From positions 425,628-489,627 of the forward strand of contig NZ_BBLT01000006.1 in NCBI RefSeq assembly GCF_000775915.1: DNA of 64,000 nucleotides. Direction: 5' to 3'. The notes under the pieces were generated by a model, which was not told where the DNA came from, made no database searches, and worked only from the letters and a program-made list of their open reading frames with translations. Within the stretch, counting starts at the first letter, position 1, and each line of letters starts with the position of its first letter. Position numbers and translations under genes: made by a program. This stretch comes from Sporocytophaga myxococcoides (GTDB taxonomy: Bacteria > Bacteroidota > Bacteroidia > Cytophagales > Cytophagaceae). Positions 15,770-24,578 of this stretch are shown here, in pieces.

Positions 15770-18769
15770 CTATTTAGGTATAGTAAAATAAAAGTCACTT
15801 CCCTTTCCCAATTCGCTTTCTACCCATACTCTTCCGCCATTAGCTTCAACAAGCTGTTTTACAATAGAAAGTCCAAGGCCGTGGCTTTCTATGTTTTCTT
15901 TACTATGTGCTATTTCAAACCTCTCAAATATTTTTGCCAACTTATCCTCGGGAATTCCTGAACCGTTATCACTGACACCTATCTGAAAATATTTCTCCCT
16001 TTCAACCGACTCGATTTTAATATGCGGATTCTTTTTGTCCATATATTTGATAGCATTTCCGATTAGGTTCTGAAGAATTTGCTTAAGCGATGTCCTGTTA
16101 TAATTCACTATAGGCAAAGAATCTTGAATATCAATATGAAAATGAGATGGAGGATTTAATGTAGTCAGCACATCCTGACATAGCTGCAAAAGATCGATAG
16201 GCTCTTTAATTTGTTTTTGCATTTTTGCAGTCCTCAAAACATTTTCGATAATGTTTTTCATGTCCTCAACCTTCGCCCCTACCATATCCAGCATTTTTAG
16301 TCCTTCCTCATTAACAGGTCTGGCTTTGCAATCCTCTTTAATAAAAGGCACCAGTCCCTCTATAACAGTAAGTGGAGCTTTAAGGTCATGAGATATAATA
16401 TATGCATAGTTATCCAGTGAGTCATTCAAAATTTTCAAATTATGAATGATAACAGATAATTCTTTCGTTCTCTCATTCACACGACCTTCAAGTCCGGCAT
16501 TAAGACCTCTTAATTGCTCCACCATCATTACTCTTTCTGTAATGTCCTGAATAAACCCTGTGACCTTAGTTACCTGATTATTTTCATTTCTGAATACCGT
16601 GGCTTTTCCATAACTTACCCCAACTGAGCCATCTTTCCTTACACACGCAAACTGGTAATCAAATGCATTCTCCTGAAAGATTTTCTCCTCAAATATTCTT
16701 TTAAAATATTGTTTATCATCGGGGTGAACAACCCTTAAAAGATTGTCCTCGGTAAGTTCGAACTCATTGGGTTCATAACCATACATCTTGTATAATTGAT
16801 CCGACCAGGTCGTTTTTCCATTCTCAATATCGAATTCGTAACTTCCTATATTAGCCATTTCCTCTGCAAAGCTTAATAGAATTTCTCTTTTCTGAATTTC
16901 ATGCTTGCTTCTCTTCCATTCAGTAATATCGAGAACAGTACCTATCATTTTAATTGGCCTATCCTGGTTATCATAAAACACTTTTCCCCTTGACCATACA
17001 TATTTAATTATATTGCCAGGACATAAAATGGTATATTCTACATTGTAAAGATTATGGTCATAAATTGCTCTCCTGATCGTCTGGTTGGCTTTTTCCTTAT
17101 CATCAGGATGAATTACCGCTTCAAAAGGATGCTTTTCCATTGAAATATCCGCAACATCTTTAATAGCATAACAGAGTATTTCAGACATAGCTGGAGTTAA
17201 CGTCAGTTTTTTATCCAGGAAATTCCATTCATAACTTCCTATTTTACCCAGAGACTGAGATTCCAGGAATATAGACTGAAGATCTTCAATCTGAAGATTG
17301 GCTTCTTTTTGTTGCGAAATATCATCAAATGTAACAAGCAGTTCTTCATCACTTATTTTTATAACTCTGTTCTTAAACCATTTATTGAGCCCCTGAAATC
17401 CATAAAAATAATCTGTAGTCATTGTCTCCCCTGTATCAGCGACTTTTACTTGCATGTCGAATAACCCTAAATCCTTCACATGGGGATATTCTTCTACCCA
17501 TCTTTTTCCTATAAGATCCATCCTTGTCCGATCAAGTAAAATTTCAGCCCAATGATTTACAAGAACAAACTCAAAATCTTTAATCTGATCAGGAGAGTCT
17601 CTTATTACTTTAAATAATATAATTCCTTGTTCTACCGAATCAAATACTGTAGAAAACATCGTGTCTGATTTCACGATTTTCTTTTGCAGCCTTTTAGCCA
17701 TTACATTGAAGGAATGTGCTAATACCCCAATCTCATTTTTTGATCTGATGCCAGATAGTTGAGAAAAATCTCCTTCCGAAAATTTATTGGCATTGAAGGT
17801 AAGTTCTTCAATAGGTTTCACAAATGCACTTCCAAGGAAGTAAGCCAGGATTGTGGAAATAAGGATCACAATACCATTAAATAAGAGCAATCTGTTTCTC
17901 AATAAAACAATCGGAGCCATAGCTTCTTTGTAACCAAACTCCGTTATCATTCCCCATCCTGTTTCCGGAAAATATTTCAATGCAGCAAGTACATCTTTCC
18001 CTTGGTAGTCTTTACCCCTAATCAATGTATCCTTCTTGGCATTCATAATTTTCCCCATTGAAGTAGAAGAATCGTTAGCAGGAAAAGATCTTTTCAGGGC
18101 CGCATTTTTATCGAAGCGCAAGGGAGTAAGATACACGACCGAATCTCCATATTGCTTTGCGAGATAGGTTTCTCCGGTACTCCCCATACCTGTATAAACA
18201 TTGCTCAAAGAGATAATGCCCTCTGCAATTCGCGACATTATAATTACTCCGATAATTCTATCCTCAAAGTATATGGGAGAAGATAAAAAGGCATTCAGCA
18301 GTTGATCCTGGTCATAGTGTAAGTCACCAAAAAATTTTCTTCCCAAAACAGCTGCTCTGAAACTCTCATCCGAAGACCAGTTCATTCCTATTACTGTCGT
18401 ATCTGTAGAAGCAATAATTTGTCCGTCTTTGGACAATACGTACCCCTCTTTAAAACTTTCGATCGTCCGCTTATAACTGCTTAAAATCTGAGAAATTTCT
18501 GCCCGATGCTCATTGTTTGGATGATTAAGATAATTATATAAACCAAATACTATTAGCGGATTGCTGGCAGAAAAACCTACGAGCTCTTTTCGGGATTTTA
18601 TAATGGATTCTATTCTAAGCTCTTTTGATTTTGAAATTGCCCTTAAATGATTTTCAATATAGGACCTTAAGACTTGCTGCTGGCTTTTATAAAACAAAAT
18701 GCTGATTGAAGAAGTAATCGTAATGATTATTAATAAAAATAACAGAATTAACTGATACTTTAACTTCAT
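15770..18769 (-). CDS. membrane sensor histidine kinase with dCache, HAMP and three PAS domains
   Basis: 999 residues. TM1 is about 5-26, followed by a periplasmic dCache-like sensor (about 35-285, with GYVLSKDGQIIASTDTTVIG and LNAFLSSPIYFEDRIIGVII), TM2 about 292-315, and a HAMP segment (FVKPIEELTFNANKFSEGDF). Three PAS/PAC units follow between about 375 and 755, the second and third with PAC tails near GTVLDITEWKRS and GFIQDITERVMM. The kinase core has an H-box YAYIISHDLKAPLTVIEGL with the phospho-accepting His, an N-box LIGNAIKYMD, G1 DNGSGIPEDKLAKIFERF and G2 HGLGLSIVKQLVEANGG. No response regulator is adjacent, so its partner is unknown. The sensed signal cannot be read from sequence. 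Confidence 0.92.
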   Translation of the reverse strand: MKLKYQLILLFLLIIITITSSISILFYKSQQQVLRSYIENHLRAISKSKELRIESIIKSRKELVGFSASNPLIVFGLYNYLNHPNNEHRAEISQILSSYKRTIESFKEGYVLSKDGQIIASTDTTVIGMNWSSDESFRAAVLGRKFFGDLHYDQDQLLNAFLSSPIYFEDRIIGVIIMSRIAEGIISLSNVYTGMGSTGETYLAKQYGDSVVYLTPLRFDKNAALKRSFPANDSSTSMGKIMNAKKDTLIRGKDYQGKDVLAALKYFPETGWGMITEFGYKEAMAPIVLLRNRLLLFNGIVILISTILAYFLGSAFVKPIEELTFNANKFSEGDFSQLSGIRSKNEIGVLAHSFNVMAKRLQKKIVKSDTMFSTVFDSVEQGIILFKVIRDSPDQIKDFEFVLVNHWAEILLDRTRMDLIGKRWVEEYPHVKDLGLFDMQVKVADTGETMTTDYFYGFQGLNKWFKNRVIKISDEELLVTFDDISQQKEANLQIEDLQSIFLESQSLGKIGSYEWNFLDKKLTLTPAMSEILCYAIKDVADISMEKHPFEAVIHPDDKEKANQTIRRAIYDHNLYNVEYTILCPGNIIKYVWSRGKVFYDNQDRPIKMIGTVLDITEWKRSKHEIQKREILLSFAEEMANIGSYEFDIENGKTTWSDQLYKMYGYEPNEFELTEDNLLRVVHPDDKQYFKRIFEEKIFQENAFDYQFACVRKDGSVGVSYGKATVFRNENNQVTKVTGFIQDITERVMMVEQLRGLNAGLEGRVNERTKELSVIIHNLKILNDSLDNYAYIISHDLKAPLTVIEGLVPFIKEDCKARPVNEEGLKMLDMVGAKVEDMKNIIENVLRTAKMQKQIKEPIDLLQLCQDVLTTLNPPSHFHIDIQDSLPIVNYNRTSLKQILQNLIGNAIKYMDKKNPHIKIESVEREKYFQIGVSDNGSGIPEDKLAKIFERFEIAHSKENIESHGLGLSIVKQLVEANGGRVWVESELGKGSDFYFTIPK

Positions 18770-19146
18770 ACATTTGAATTCATCTTTAATCTTATTGTTT
18801 ATTCACAAGAGCTGTTGATGATAAAACTAAGGTTAATTTCCCTTTGATTCAATTACCTTTATCCAATTCTTACTTAAATAAGATAACACCTTAAAAGTTA
18901 TAGTTGTTTTGAAGTACTTTCCGGTAGAAATATGTTTTATACTCCTTAGAACTGAAAAAATAGATGAGTTTTGGAGATAAAATTTCCTTCTCATACACAA
19001 GGGTAAAGAAGTGGCCTGATCCTGATTTTTATCCCATTCAAAACTAAAAAAGTTACTTTGTAAAATATATTTATTGAAAATTATTTTGATCCTTAAAACA
19101 TCTATCGTAATATTGCATTATTATAATTAACTATCCTGTTTTCATT
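18770..19146. other. divergent spacer before the ars operon
   Basis: AT-rich promoter region shared by the leftward histidine kinase and the rightward ars operon. The only structured site recognised is the putative ArsR operator at 19102-19125. Confidence 0.5.
19102..19125. promoter_or_regulatory. putative ArsR operator, copy 1
   Basis: TCTATCGTAATATTGCATTA contains the near-palindromic core GTAATATTGC at 19108-19117. It lies 30 bp before the arsR start. The same arrangement, CTATCG(C/T)AATATT(A/G)CATTAT, recurs at 19490-19514 before arsM. Repetition before two genes of one operon is the evidence; binding by ArsR is inferred. Confidence 0.6.
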
Positions 19147-19473
19147 ATGGGAATTACCAAAACCGATAACTTCAATGATAAACAAAACAGAATGGCAAGC
19201 CTTGCTAAGGCAATCGGCCATCCTGCCCGTATTGCCATCCTGGAGTTTTTATTAAAAAAGAATACCTGTATTTGCGGAGATCTGGTAGAAGAACTCCCCC
19301 TCTCCCAGGCCACAGTATCACAGCATTTAAAAGCATTAAAAGAAGTGGGTCTTATCAAAGGAGAGATTGAAGGCACCAGCGTTTGCTATTGCATTGATGA
19401 AAAGGTCTGGAACGAAGCTAAAGAGGCATTTGGCAAACTGTTTAGCTCCTACAAGGGAGTCAAGTGTTGTTAA
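19147..19473 (+). CDS. arsR: ArsR/SmtB-family arsenic-responsive repressor
   Basis: 108-residue winged-helix repressor. The recognition helix is [20 protein letters not shown] (about 52-71) and the wing is [10 protein letters not shown]. Cys41 and Cys43 in [13 protein letters not shown] match the first two thiols of the E. coli ArsR ELCVCDLC As(III) site; the third position is Leu. Extra cysteines at 80, 82, 107 and 108 could complete a different site, as seen in ArsR variants that use C-terminal Cys pairs. As the first gene of the ars operon it probably represses it by binding the two GYAATATTRC sites and releases DNA on As(III) binding. Confidence 0.88.
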   Translation: MGITKTDNFNDKQNRMASLAKAIGHPARIAILEFLLKKNTCICGDLVEELPLSQATVSQHLKALKEVGLIKGEIEGTSVCYCIDEKVWNEAKEAFGKLFSSYKGVKCC

Positions 19474-19489
19474 AAATTTTTTCACCTTA

Positions 19490-19514
19490 ACTATCGCAAT
19501 ATTACATTATAACA
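19490..19514. promoter_or_regulatory. putative ArsR operator, copy 2
   Basis: ACTATCGCAATATTACATTA has the core GCAATATTAC at 19496-19505, closely matching copy 1. It sits in the 56-bp gap between arsR and arsM, suggesting that arsM and the genes after it have their own ArsR-controlled promoter as well as read-through from arsR. Confidence 0.6.
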
Positions 19515-19529
19515 ATAAATGTCAATTAT

Positions 19530-20375
19530 ATGGAAAACAATAATAAACTAAAAGAAATAGTAAGAGAGACATACTCAACTATTGCTGGTCAGTCTAAAGA
19601 GCACAACGAAACCAGCTGTTGCGGTGCAGGAAGTTGTGGTACCGGCACTTATACCATTATGAGCGAAGACTACACTAACCTTGAAGGATATAATCCTGAT
19701 GCTGACCTGGGACTTGGTTGCGGTCTCCCGACGGAGTTTGCAAAGATCAAAAAAGGTGATACGGTTGTAGACTTAGGTTCCGGAGCAGGAAATGATTGCT
19801 TTGTCGCAAGATCCATTGCAGGAGAAGAAGGAGAAATCATAGGTATAGATATGACAGAAGCTATGATTCAGAAAGCCAGAGCTAATGCAGAGAAATTAGG
19901 ATTCAAAAATGTGCAGTTCAGATTGGGTGATATAGAAGATATTCCCTTATCTTCCCAAAGAGCTGATGTTGTTGTAAGCAACTGTGTCATGAACCTTGTT
20001 CCGGATAAGAAAAAGGCTTTTGATGAAGTATTCCGCATACTAAAACCAAATGGGCATTTTAGTATTTCAGATATTGTTCTTAAAGGTGAACTACCGGAAG
20101 CCATCAAGAAAGAAGCAGAAATGTATGCAGGCTGTGTTTCCGGCGCTATTAAGAAAGGGGATTATTTAGAAATACTATTAGATGCGGGTTTTTCCAATAT
20201 CACAGTCCAAAAAGAAAAACAGATTATTATTCCAGATGAAATTCTCCTGAATTACCTTAATCAAGATCAGCTAAACGAATTCAAATCAAACGGATCCGGA
20301 ATTTTCAGCATAACAGTTTATGCAGAAAGACCAGAAACAGAGTGTGGCTGTGAGCCGGAAGCAAAATGCTGCTAA
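19530..20375 (+). CDS. arsM: arsenite S-adenosylmethionine methyltransferase
   Basis: 281 residues. Transfers methyl groups from SAM to As(III), giving methylated and finally volatile arsenicals. SAM motif I is DLGSGAG at 81-87. The conserved thiols of the family are visible: Cys30/31/36 in SCCGAGSCG, Cys64 in GLGCGLP, Cys152 in SNCVMNL and Cys202 in AGCVSGA. Cys152 and Cys202 correspond to the pair needed for As(III) binding, and the Cys in the early CCGAGSC segment to those needed for the first methylation. The Cys-rich tail (ECGCEPEAKCC) is common in bacterial homologues. Cotranscription with arsR upstream and arsN2, reductase and Acr3 downstream is likely. Confidence 0.93.
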   Translation: MENNNKLKEIVRETYSTIAGQSKEHNETSCCGAGSCGTGTYTIMSEDYTNLEGYNPDADLGLGCGLPTEFAKIKKGDTVVDLGSGAGNDCFVARSIAGEEGEIIGIDMTEAMIQKARANAEKLGFKNVQFRLGDIEDIPLSSQRADVVVSNCVMNLVPDKKKAFDEVFRILKPNGHFSISDIVLKGELPEAIKKEAEMYAGCVSGAIKKGDYLEILLDAGFSNITVQKEKQIIIPDEILLNYLNQDQLNEFKSNGSGIFSITVYAERPETECGCEPEAKCC

Positions 20376-20407
20376 TATAGCCGGAATGTAGCATATTTTA
20401 ATTTTTA

Positions 20408-20435
20408 AAATCCTTCTCCTTATGGAGGAGGATTT
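20408..20435 (+). other. intercistronic hairpin between arsM and arsN2
   Basis: AAATCCTTCTCC pairs with GGAGGAGGATTT (one G-T pair) around a TTAT loop. It lies 33 bp after arsM and is not followed by a T-run, so it may protect the upstream mRNA or lower downstream expression rather than terminate fully. Confidence 0.45.
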
Positions 20436-20488
20436 ATGATAAGTTAAACACAGGACTCTTTTTTATTCAATTCAAACAAGACATAAAA

Positions 20489-20926
20489 ATGATATCATAT
20501 TCATTGGCTATTAATGAAGACAGGAAAGAGATTTCAAATCTTTTAACCCTGGCTACTTTGCCAACTGATGATATCAAAATTAATAGGCATCATTTCATTG
20601 TAGCTAAAACCGAAAATATTGTTGTTGGTTGCATAGGACTCGAGGGTTACTCAAACATCGGCATACTTCGTTCCTTTGCAGTAGATGAGCGTTACAGAAA
20701 TCAGAAAATCGGAAAAAACCTGATAAGTCAACTGACTAATTATGCTTTACAAAAAGGAATAACAAAGTTATATCTGCTCACCACCACGGCATCAAAGTAT
20801 TTTTCCCGGGAAGGGTTTGAAGTAATTGACAGAAATATTGTACCAGAACTTATCCAAAAAACTTCTGAATTCAAGTATTTATGCCCTTCCGAAGCTATAT
20901 GCATGTATAAAACTATAGCCTTATAA
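20489..20926 (+). CDS. arsN2: ArsN2-type GNAT acetyltransferase
   Basis: 145-residue GNAT fold. The acetyl-CoA loop region reads LRSFAVDERYRNQKIGKNLI (about 65-84, the R/Q-x-x-G-x-G/A site), and the tail LYLLTTTASKYFSREGFEV, then VPELIQKTSEFKYLCPSEA, is the signature of the ArsN2 subgroup. ArsN family enzymes are known to N-acetylate arsinothricin or glufosinate-like compounds. Here the role in arsenic or organoarsenical resistance is inferred from the position between arsM and the arsenate reductase. Sites for the substrate cannot be judged from sequence. Confidence 0.8.
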   Translation: MISYSLAINEDRKEISNLLTLATLPTDDIKINRHHFIVAKTENIVVGCIGLEGYSNIGILRSFAVDERYRNQKIGKNLISQLTNYALQKGITKLYLLTTTASKYFSREGFEVIDRNIVPELIQKTSEFKYLCPSEAICMYKTIAL

Positions 20927-21001
20927 AAGGGTCTTAACGATGATCTTATATTATTGAAAATTCATTTACCATTCTTAAACTATCTAAAACTACTGCTTTA
21001 A

Positions 21002-21622
21002 ATGCTCTCCAAAATCAAAAATTACATCGAAGATGCTATCAAAACTTTTGATACTATCCCAGAAGAAAGAAAAAGGACGCTGGAAAAAATCGCTTTGTTT
21101 ATTCAAAGGAAACAAGATGAAGGTAAAACAACGGAACTTATCTACGTTTGTACTCATAACTCAAGAAGAAGCCATCTTGGACAAATATGGGGAAAAACTG
21201 CTGCCGCTTATTATGGAATAAAGAACATCAATACATATTCGGCTGGAACGGAAACAACTGCATTCAACCCTAATGCCATCAAAGCTGTTCAGAATGCAGG
21301 CTTTGAGATTTCTAAAGAAGAAAAACTTCAAAATCCTTTATACAGCGTTTATTACAGTGAAAACCAAGCTCCTGTTTCCTGTTTCTCCAAAACATACGAA
21401 GATAGTTCCATTCCTAAAAAAGATTTATGCGCCATCATGACCTGCACTGAAGCAGATGGGAATTGTCCATTTATACCCGGAACCGAATTGCGGATATCCT
21501 GTCCTTATAATGACCCAAAAGCATTTGACGGCACGCCTCAGCAAGATGAAAAATATGCTGAAAGGTGCAAACAGGTTGCAACAGAATGTTTATATGTATT
21601 TTCAAAAGTTAAACCTTTTTAA
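21002..21622 (+). CDS. arsC: low-molecular-weight phosphatase-type arsenate reductase
   Basis: 206 residues, longer than classical ArsC (about 130). The CX5R P-loop is CTHNSRR at 50-56 in ELIYVCTHNSRRSHLGQIWG, with supporting YSAGTET at about 80. The C-terminal part has further conserved-looking cysteines in MTCTEADGNCPFIPG and RISCPYNDPKAFDGT, and an Asp-rich segment typical of this Bacteroidota subgroup. Many genomes label it protein-tyrosine-phosphatase; placement directly before Acr3 (9 bp gap) supports arsenate reduction to arsenite. The specific electron donor (thioredoxin or a small thiol) is not evident. Confidence 0.8.
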   Translation: MLSKIKNYIEDAIKTFDTIPEERKRTLEKIALFIQRKQDEGKTTELIYVCTHNSRRSHLGQIWGKTAAAYYGIKNINTYSAGTETTAFNPNAIKAVQNAGFEISKEEKLQNPLYSVYYSENQAPVSCFSKTYEDSSIPKKDLCAIMTCTEADGNCPFIPGTELRISCPYNDPKAFDGTPQQDEKYAERCKQVATECLYVFSKVKPF

Positions 21623-21631
21623 AATTTACGA

Positions 21632-22705
21632 ATGAATAATTGCAGCCCTGGACAAAGAAAGCAATTGAGTTTTTTAGACAGATATTTAACTCTTTGGATA
21701 TTTCTTGCAATGGTAGTTGGAGTAGGTTTAGGTTATTTTATACCATCAACTCCAACTTTTATAAATTCCTTTTCAAAAGGAACAACCAATGTTCCTTTAG
21801 CGGTTGGTCTGATATTAATGATGTATCCGCCTTTGGCAAAAGTGAAGTACGAACAGATGTCAGAGGTATTTAAGAATTTTAAAGTTTTAGGTATTTCCAT
21901 CCTCCTCAATTGGGTAATCGGTCCTATATTGATGTTTGTGCTTGCCTTATTATTTCTTCATGACTACCCTCATTACATGGTAGGTTTAATTCTTATTGGA
22001 CTGGCAAGATGCATTGCCATGGTTATAGTTTGGAATGAATTGGCTGAAGGAAGCAGAGAGTACGCTGCTGGTTTGGTAGCATTGAACAGTATATTTCAGA
22101 TTATCTTCTACAGTATTTACGCTTGGCTTTTCATTTCCTATTTACCTCCCCTTTTAGGTTTTAAAGGAGTTGCAGTAAATATTGGTTTAGGAACTATAGC
22201 AGAAAGTGTATTGATATATTTAGGAATTCCATTCTTTGCAGGAATTTTAAGCAGGATAATTTTGCTGAAACTAAAAGGCGAAGTATGGTATCAGGAAAAA
22301 TTTATTCCTAAAATTTCACCTGTCACATTGATAGCTTTACTTTTTACAATCATAGTAATGTTCAGTCTCAAAGGTGAACTCATAATTCGAATTCCGATGG
22401 ATGTAGTTAGAATTGCAATTCCACTGATGATATACTTTGCGGTAATGTTTTTTATAAGCTTCTTAATAGCAAAAGCATTGGGTGCCGATTATTCTCAAAA
22501 TGCCTCTATAGCTTTTACCGCCTCAGGGAATAATTTTGAATTGGCAATAGCTGTTGCTATAGGTGTTTTTGGTATAAATTCCGGAGAAGCTTTTACTGGA
22601 GTTATTGGCCCCTTAGTGGAAGTTCCGGCTCTAATAATACTTGTTCAGGCAGCATTTTGGTTAAGAGATAAATTTTACTCAGAAAGCATCCCGAATAAAA
22701 AATAA
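21632..22705 (+). CDS. acr3: Acr3-family arsenite efflux permease
   Basis: 357 residues with about ten membrane helices. The Acr3 signature is present: the conserved TM4 thiol Cys127 in [18 protein letters not shown], then [11 protein letters not shown], and later [19 protein letters not shown] and [13 protein letters not shown]. Acr3 extrudes As(OH)2O- or As(OH)3 driven by the membrane potential. It closes the ars operon after the reductase. No obvious terminator follows before the REP-like copy at 22806. Confidence 0.94.
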   Translation: MNNCSPGQRKQLSFLDRYLTLWIFLAMVVGVGLGYFIPSTPTFINSFSKGTTNVPLAVGLILMMYPPLAKVKYEQMSEVFKNFKVLGISILLNWVIGPILMFVLALLFLHDYPHYMVGLILIGLARCIAMVIVWNELAEGSREYAAGLVALNSIFQIIFYSIYAWLFISYLPPLLGFKGVAVNIGLGTIAESVLIYLGIPFFAGILSRIILLKLKGEVWYQEKFIPKISPVTLIALLFTIIVMFSLKGELIIRIPMDVVRIAIPLMIYFAVMFFISFLIAKALGADYSQNASIAFTASGNNFELAIAVAIGVFGINSGEAFTGVIGPLVEVPALIILVQAAFWLRDKFYSESIPNKK

Positions 22706-22805
22706 AATTCCTGACGACCATATAAATTCTTAAAGAATATCATGATGGTGAAATAATTTTCGTGCAATAACTTTTGCCTATATCAAAATGACTTGTAAAA
22801 AAGAG

Positions 22806-22835
22806 TAGCCTGTCGGGTGACAGGCCACAGTGGAG
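22806..22835. repeat. REP-like palindrome after the ars operon
   Basis: GCCTGTCGGGTGACAGGC forms a 7-bp perfect stem, followed by CACAGTGGAG in place of CACGGTGAAG. It matches the pair at 1475-1559 next to the RAYT. Lying between convergent genes, it could also act as a terminator, as REP elements sometimes do. Confidence 0.65.
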
Positions 22836-22861
22836 ATTTTCAATTTAATATCGTATTTATC

Positions 22862-23269
22862 TTAAGATTGTTGAGGAAATTTTGAAATGTCCATATAGAA
22901 AACTTCCCAGGTATGACCGTCAAAATCCTCAATTGTTCTTTGTTGCATAAACCCATAATCTCTCATCTCGTTCGGTTCTGTCCCACCTGCTTTAAGTCCA
23001 TTTGTAACAATGTTGTTTACTTCTTCAACGCTATCCACAGATAATGAAAATAGTCCTGCTAACTTCGATTTTGTATCTGCAATAGGTTTGGTTGCAAAGG
23101 ATGAAAACTTTTCATGGGTCATTATCATTAAAAAAATGTTTTCACTCCAGACCATACATTTTCCCTGGTCATCTGAAAACTGAGGATTGTTTGTAAATCC
23201 TAATGCAGTATAAAAGTCCATAGATTTTTGCAGATCTTTTACTGCTAAATTGATAAATATTTGTTTCAT
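22862..23269 (-). CDS. VOC-family protein (glyoxalase/bleomycin-resistance fold)
   Basis: 135 residues. A single VOC domain: MKQIFINLAVKDLQKSMDFY, then ALGFTNNPQFSD, and a tail TIEDFDGHTWEVFYMD with the usual D-x-D-G-H and final Glu. This is the common predicted lactoylglutathione-lyase-like type; no substrate can be named. The metal ligands expected in some VOC enzymes (His near the N-terminus) are only partly present. It is leftward and faces the ars operon. Confidence 0.75.
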   Translation of the reverse strand: MKQIFINLAVKDLQKSMDFYTALGFTNNPQFSDDQGKCMVWSENIFLMIMTHEKFSSFATKPIADTKSKLAGLFSLSVDSVEEVNNIVTNGLKAGGTEPNEMRDYGFMQQRTIEDFDGHTWEVFYMDISKFPQQS

Positions 23270-23455
23270 TATAATAGCTTATTTTAATTATTAAATATAA
23301 TTATTCTTTTGATTATACCGTACTACAGATTGGCTTTAATAAGATTTTTTTCCATAGCTCGTGCCAAATGACAATTAAAAGTTATAGATAGTGCGGCTAT
23401 GTTATAACAGACTACTATGAACTCATAACAACATCTCTCCATTATGTTTTAAGTC

Positions 23456-23569
23456 TTAACCATTAAGTTTCGGACTATCTTCACGAATAATTTTTATGGT
23501 TGCTTTAATTTCAGTTTTTAAAGGATGATTGAGTTTGCTTACAAACTCTTCAACTTTTTTATTGCTCAT
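23456..23569 (-). pseudogene. remnant of a DUF1801 protein N-terminus
   Basis: 37 residues, MSNKKVEEFVSKLNHPLKTE then IKATIKIIREDSPKLNG, match the opening of DUF1801 (YdhG-like) proteins, which are normally about 110-140 residues; the rest is gone. Its start overlaps the end of the DUF4199 gene by 11 bp, so an intact gene was probably translationally coupled to it. Confidence 0.5.
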
Positions 23570-24059
23570 AAGTATGTTTTTTAGATTTGATGAATAAAGA
23601 AATGACAGCGCTGAAAACTCCTCCTGTAATCAATCCTCCAATGATGCTTGACACAAGGTAATTTTTGATATTGTATTGTGCTTCTGCCTGCTCCTGCGTA
23701 TATACACCTGACTGAACAGTATATTTAATGATGTTGGCAAAATAGTCCGGAGTGATAATGTATGAAGTGATCACCTGATTAACCGGGCTTAGCAAAACAA
23801 TGAATAAAGTCAATGCCAATCCGCTCATAAAACTTTGTTTATAATTTATGACACCAGAATAAAAGCTTTTCTTTTTATCCAATAGTGCCTTAGAATAAAT
23901 TATAATAGAAGGTATCAGAATAAGCATGGAAACAAATTGTTGTTGTTCTAATCTCTTGTCGTGAAAACCGGCTAATTTTTCAAAGCTCATCCAGAGGAGG
24001 AACATGGCGGCATATATGAATGTCCATTTGATTTCTGTTTTATACTTTATCATATACAT
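23559..24059 (-). CDS. DUF4199 membrane protein
   Basis: 166 residues with four predicted helices (about 12-25, 42-56, 80-100 and 136-157) and the DUF4199 features INYKQSFMSGLALTLF and AEAQYNIKNYLVSSIIGGLI. DUF4199 is a small integral membrane family seen mainly in Bacteroidota with no assigned role. It lies 13 bp after a PhnB-like gene, suggesting cotranscription. Confidence 0.75.
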   Translation of the reverse strand: MYMIKYKTEIKWTFIYAAMFLLWMSFEKLAGFHDKRLEQQQFVSMLILIPSIIIYSKALLDKKKSFYSGVINYKQSFMSGLALTLFIVLLSPVNQVITSYIITPDYFANIIKYTVQSGVYTQEQAEAQYNIKNYLVSSIIGGLITGGVFSAVISLFIKSKKHTYEQ

Positions 24060-24072
24060 AAGGTTTATTTAG

Positions 24073-24495
24073 TTATTTATTGGTTTCAAAGTTGATCATC
24101 CAGTTCATGCCAAATCGGTCCTCACACATTCCGGAGTAAGCTCCCCAGAACATTTCGTCCATAGGCAAAAACACTTTCCCTCCTATGGACAGTGTGTTGA
24201 AAATTTTGTTTGCATCGTCTTTAGAACTTGCATTAACAGAAAGCGTAATATTTTTTCCGAATGCAACTCCACCATAAGCAGGATTAGCATCACCACCGAT
24301 TAAAGTACATCCTTCATTGATGGGCAGAGCAATGTTAAGGATTTTGTTTTTATATGCTCCGCTAATCTTATATTCTGCAGGTAACTGGGAATACCTTTTG
24401 ACATAGGAAAACTTTCCACCAAAGACAGATTGGTAATAACGAAAGGCTACCTCACAATTTCCGTTGAATGTTAAGTATGGATTAATCTGTGTCAT
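24073..24495 (-). CDS. PhnB-like VOC protein
   Basis: Starts most likely at the ATG at 24495 (MTQINPYLTFNGNCEVAFRY), not at the longer in-frame ATG at 24528. The product is 140 residues of the PhnB/3-demethylubiquinone methyltransferase-like VOC type, with FNGNCEVAFRYYQSVFGG, GGDANPAYGGV and the end FWGAYSGMCEDRFGMNWMIN. These proteins are usually of unknown function. Downstream DUF4199 is 13 bp away. Confidence 0.78.
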   Translation of the reverse strand: MTQINPYLTFNGNCEVAFRYYQSVFGGKFSYVKRYSQLPAEYKISGAYKNKILNIALPINEGCTLIGGDANPAYGGVAFGKNITLSVNASSKDDANKIFNTLSIGGKVFLPMDEMFWGAYSGMCEDRFGMNWMINFETNK

Positions 24496-24578
24496 AATTA
24501 TTAGATTGATGACACAAAAATAATGCACCAGGAAAGCGGGCGCATTGATCTATGGTAAGAAATGAATTTTGAGGTTAA

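Noticed and set aside
15738..15781. Hairpin as terminator of the histidine kinase gene
   Set aside because: Stem has a 22-nt loop, overlaps the stop codon and lacks a T-run.
11215..22705. Copper and arsenic genes as an integrative element or plasmid segment
   Set aside because: No integrase, tRNA attachment site, relaxase or boundary repeats were seen in the window; co-location alone is not enough.
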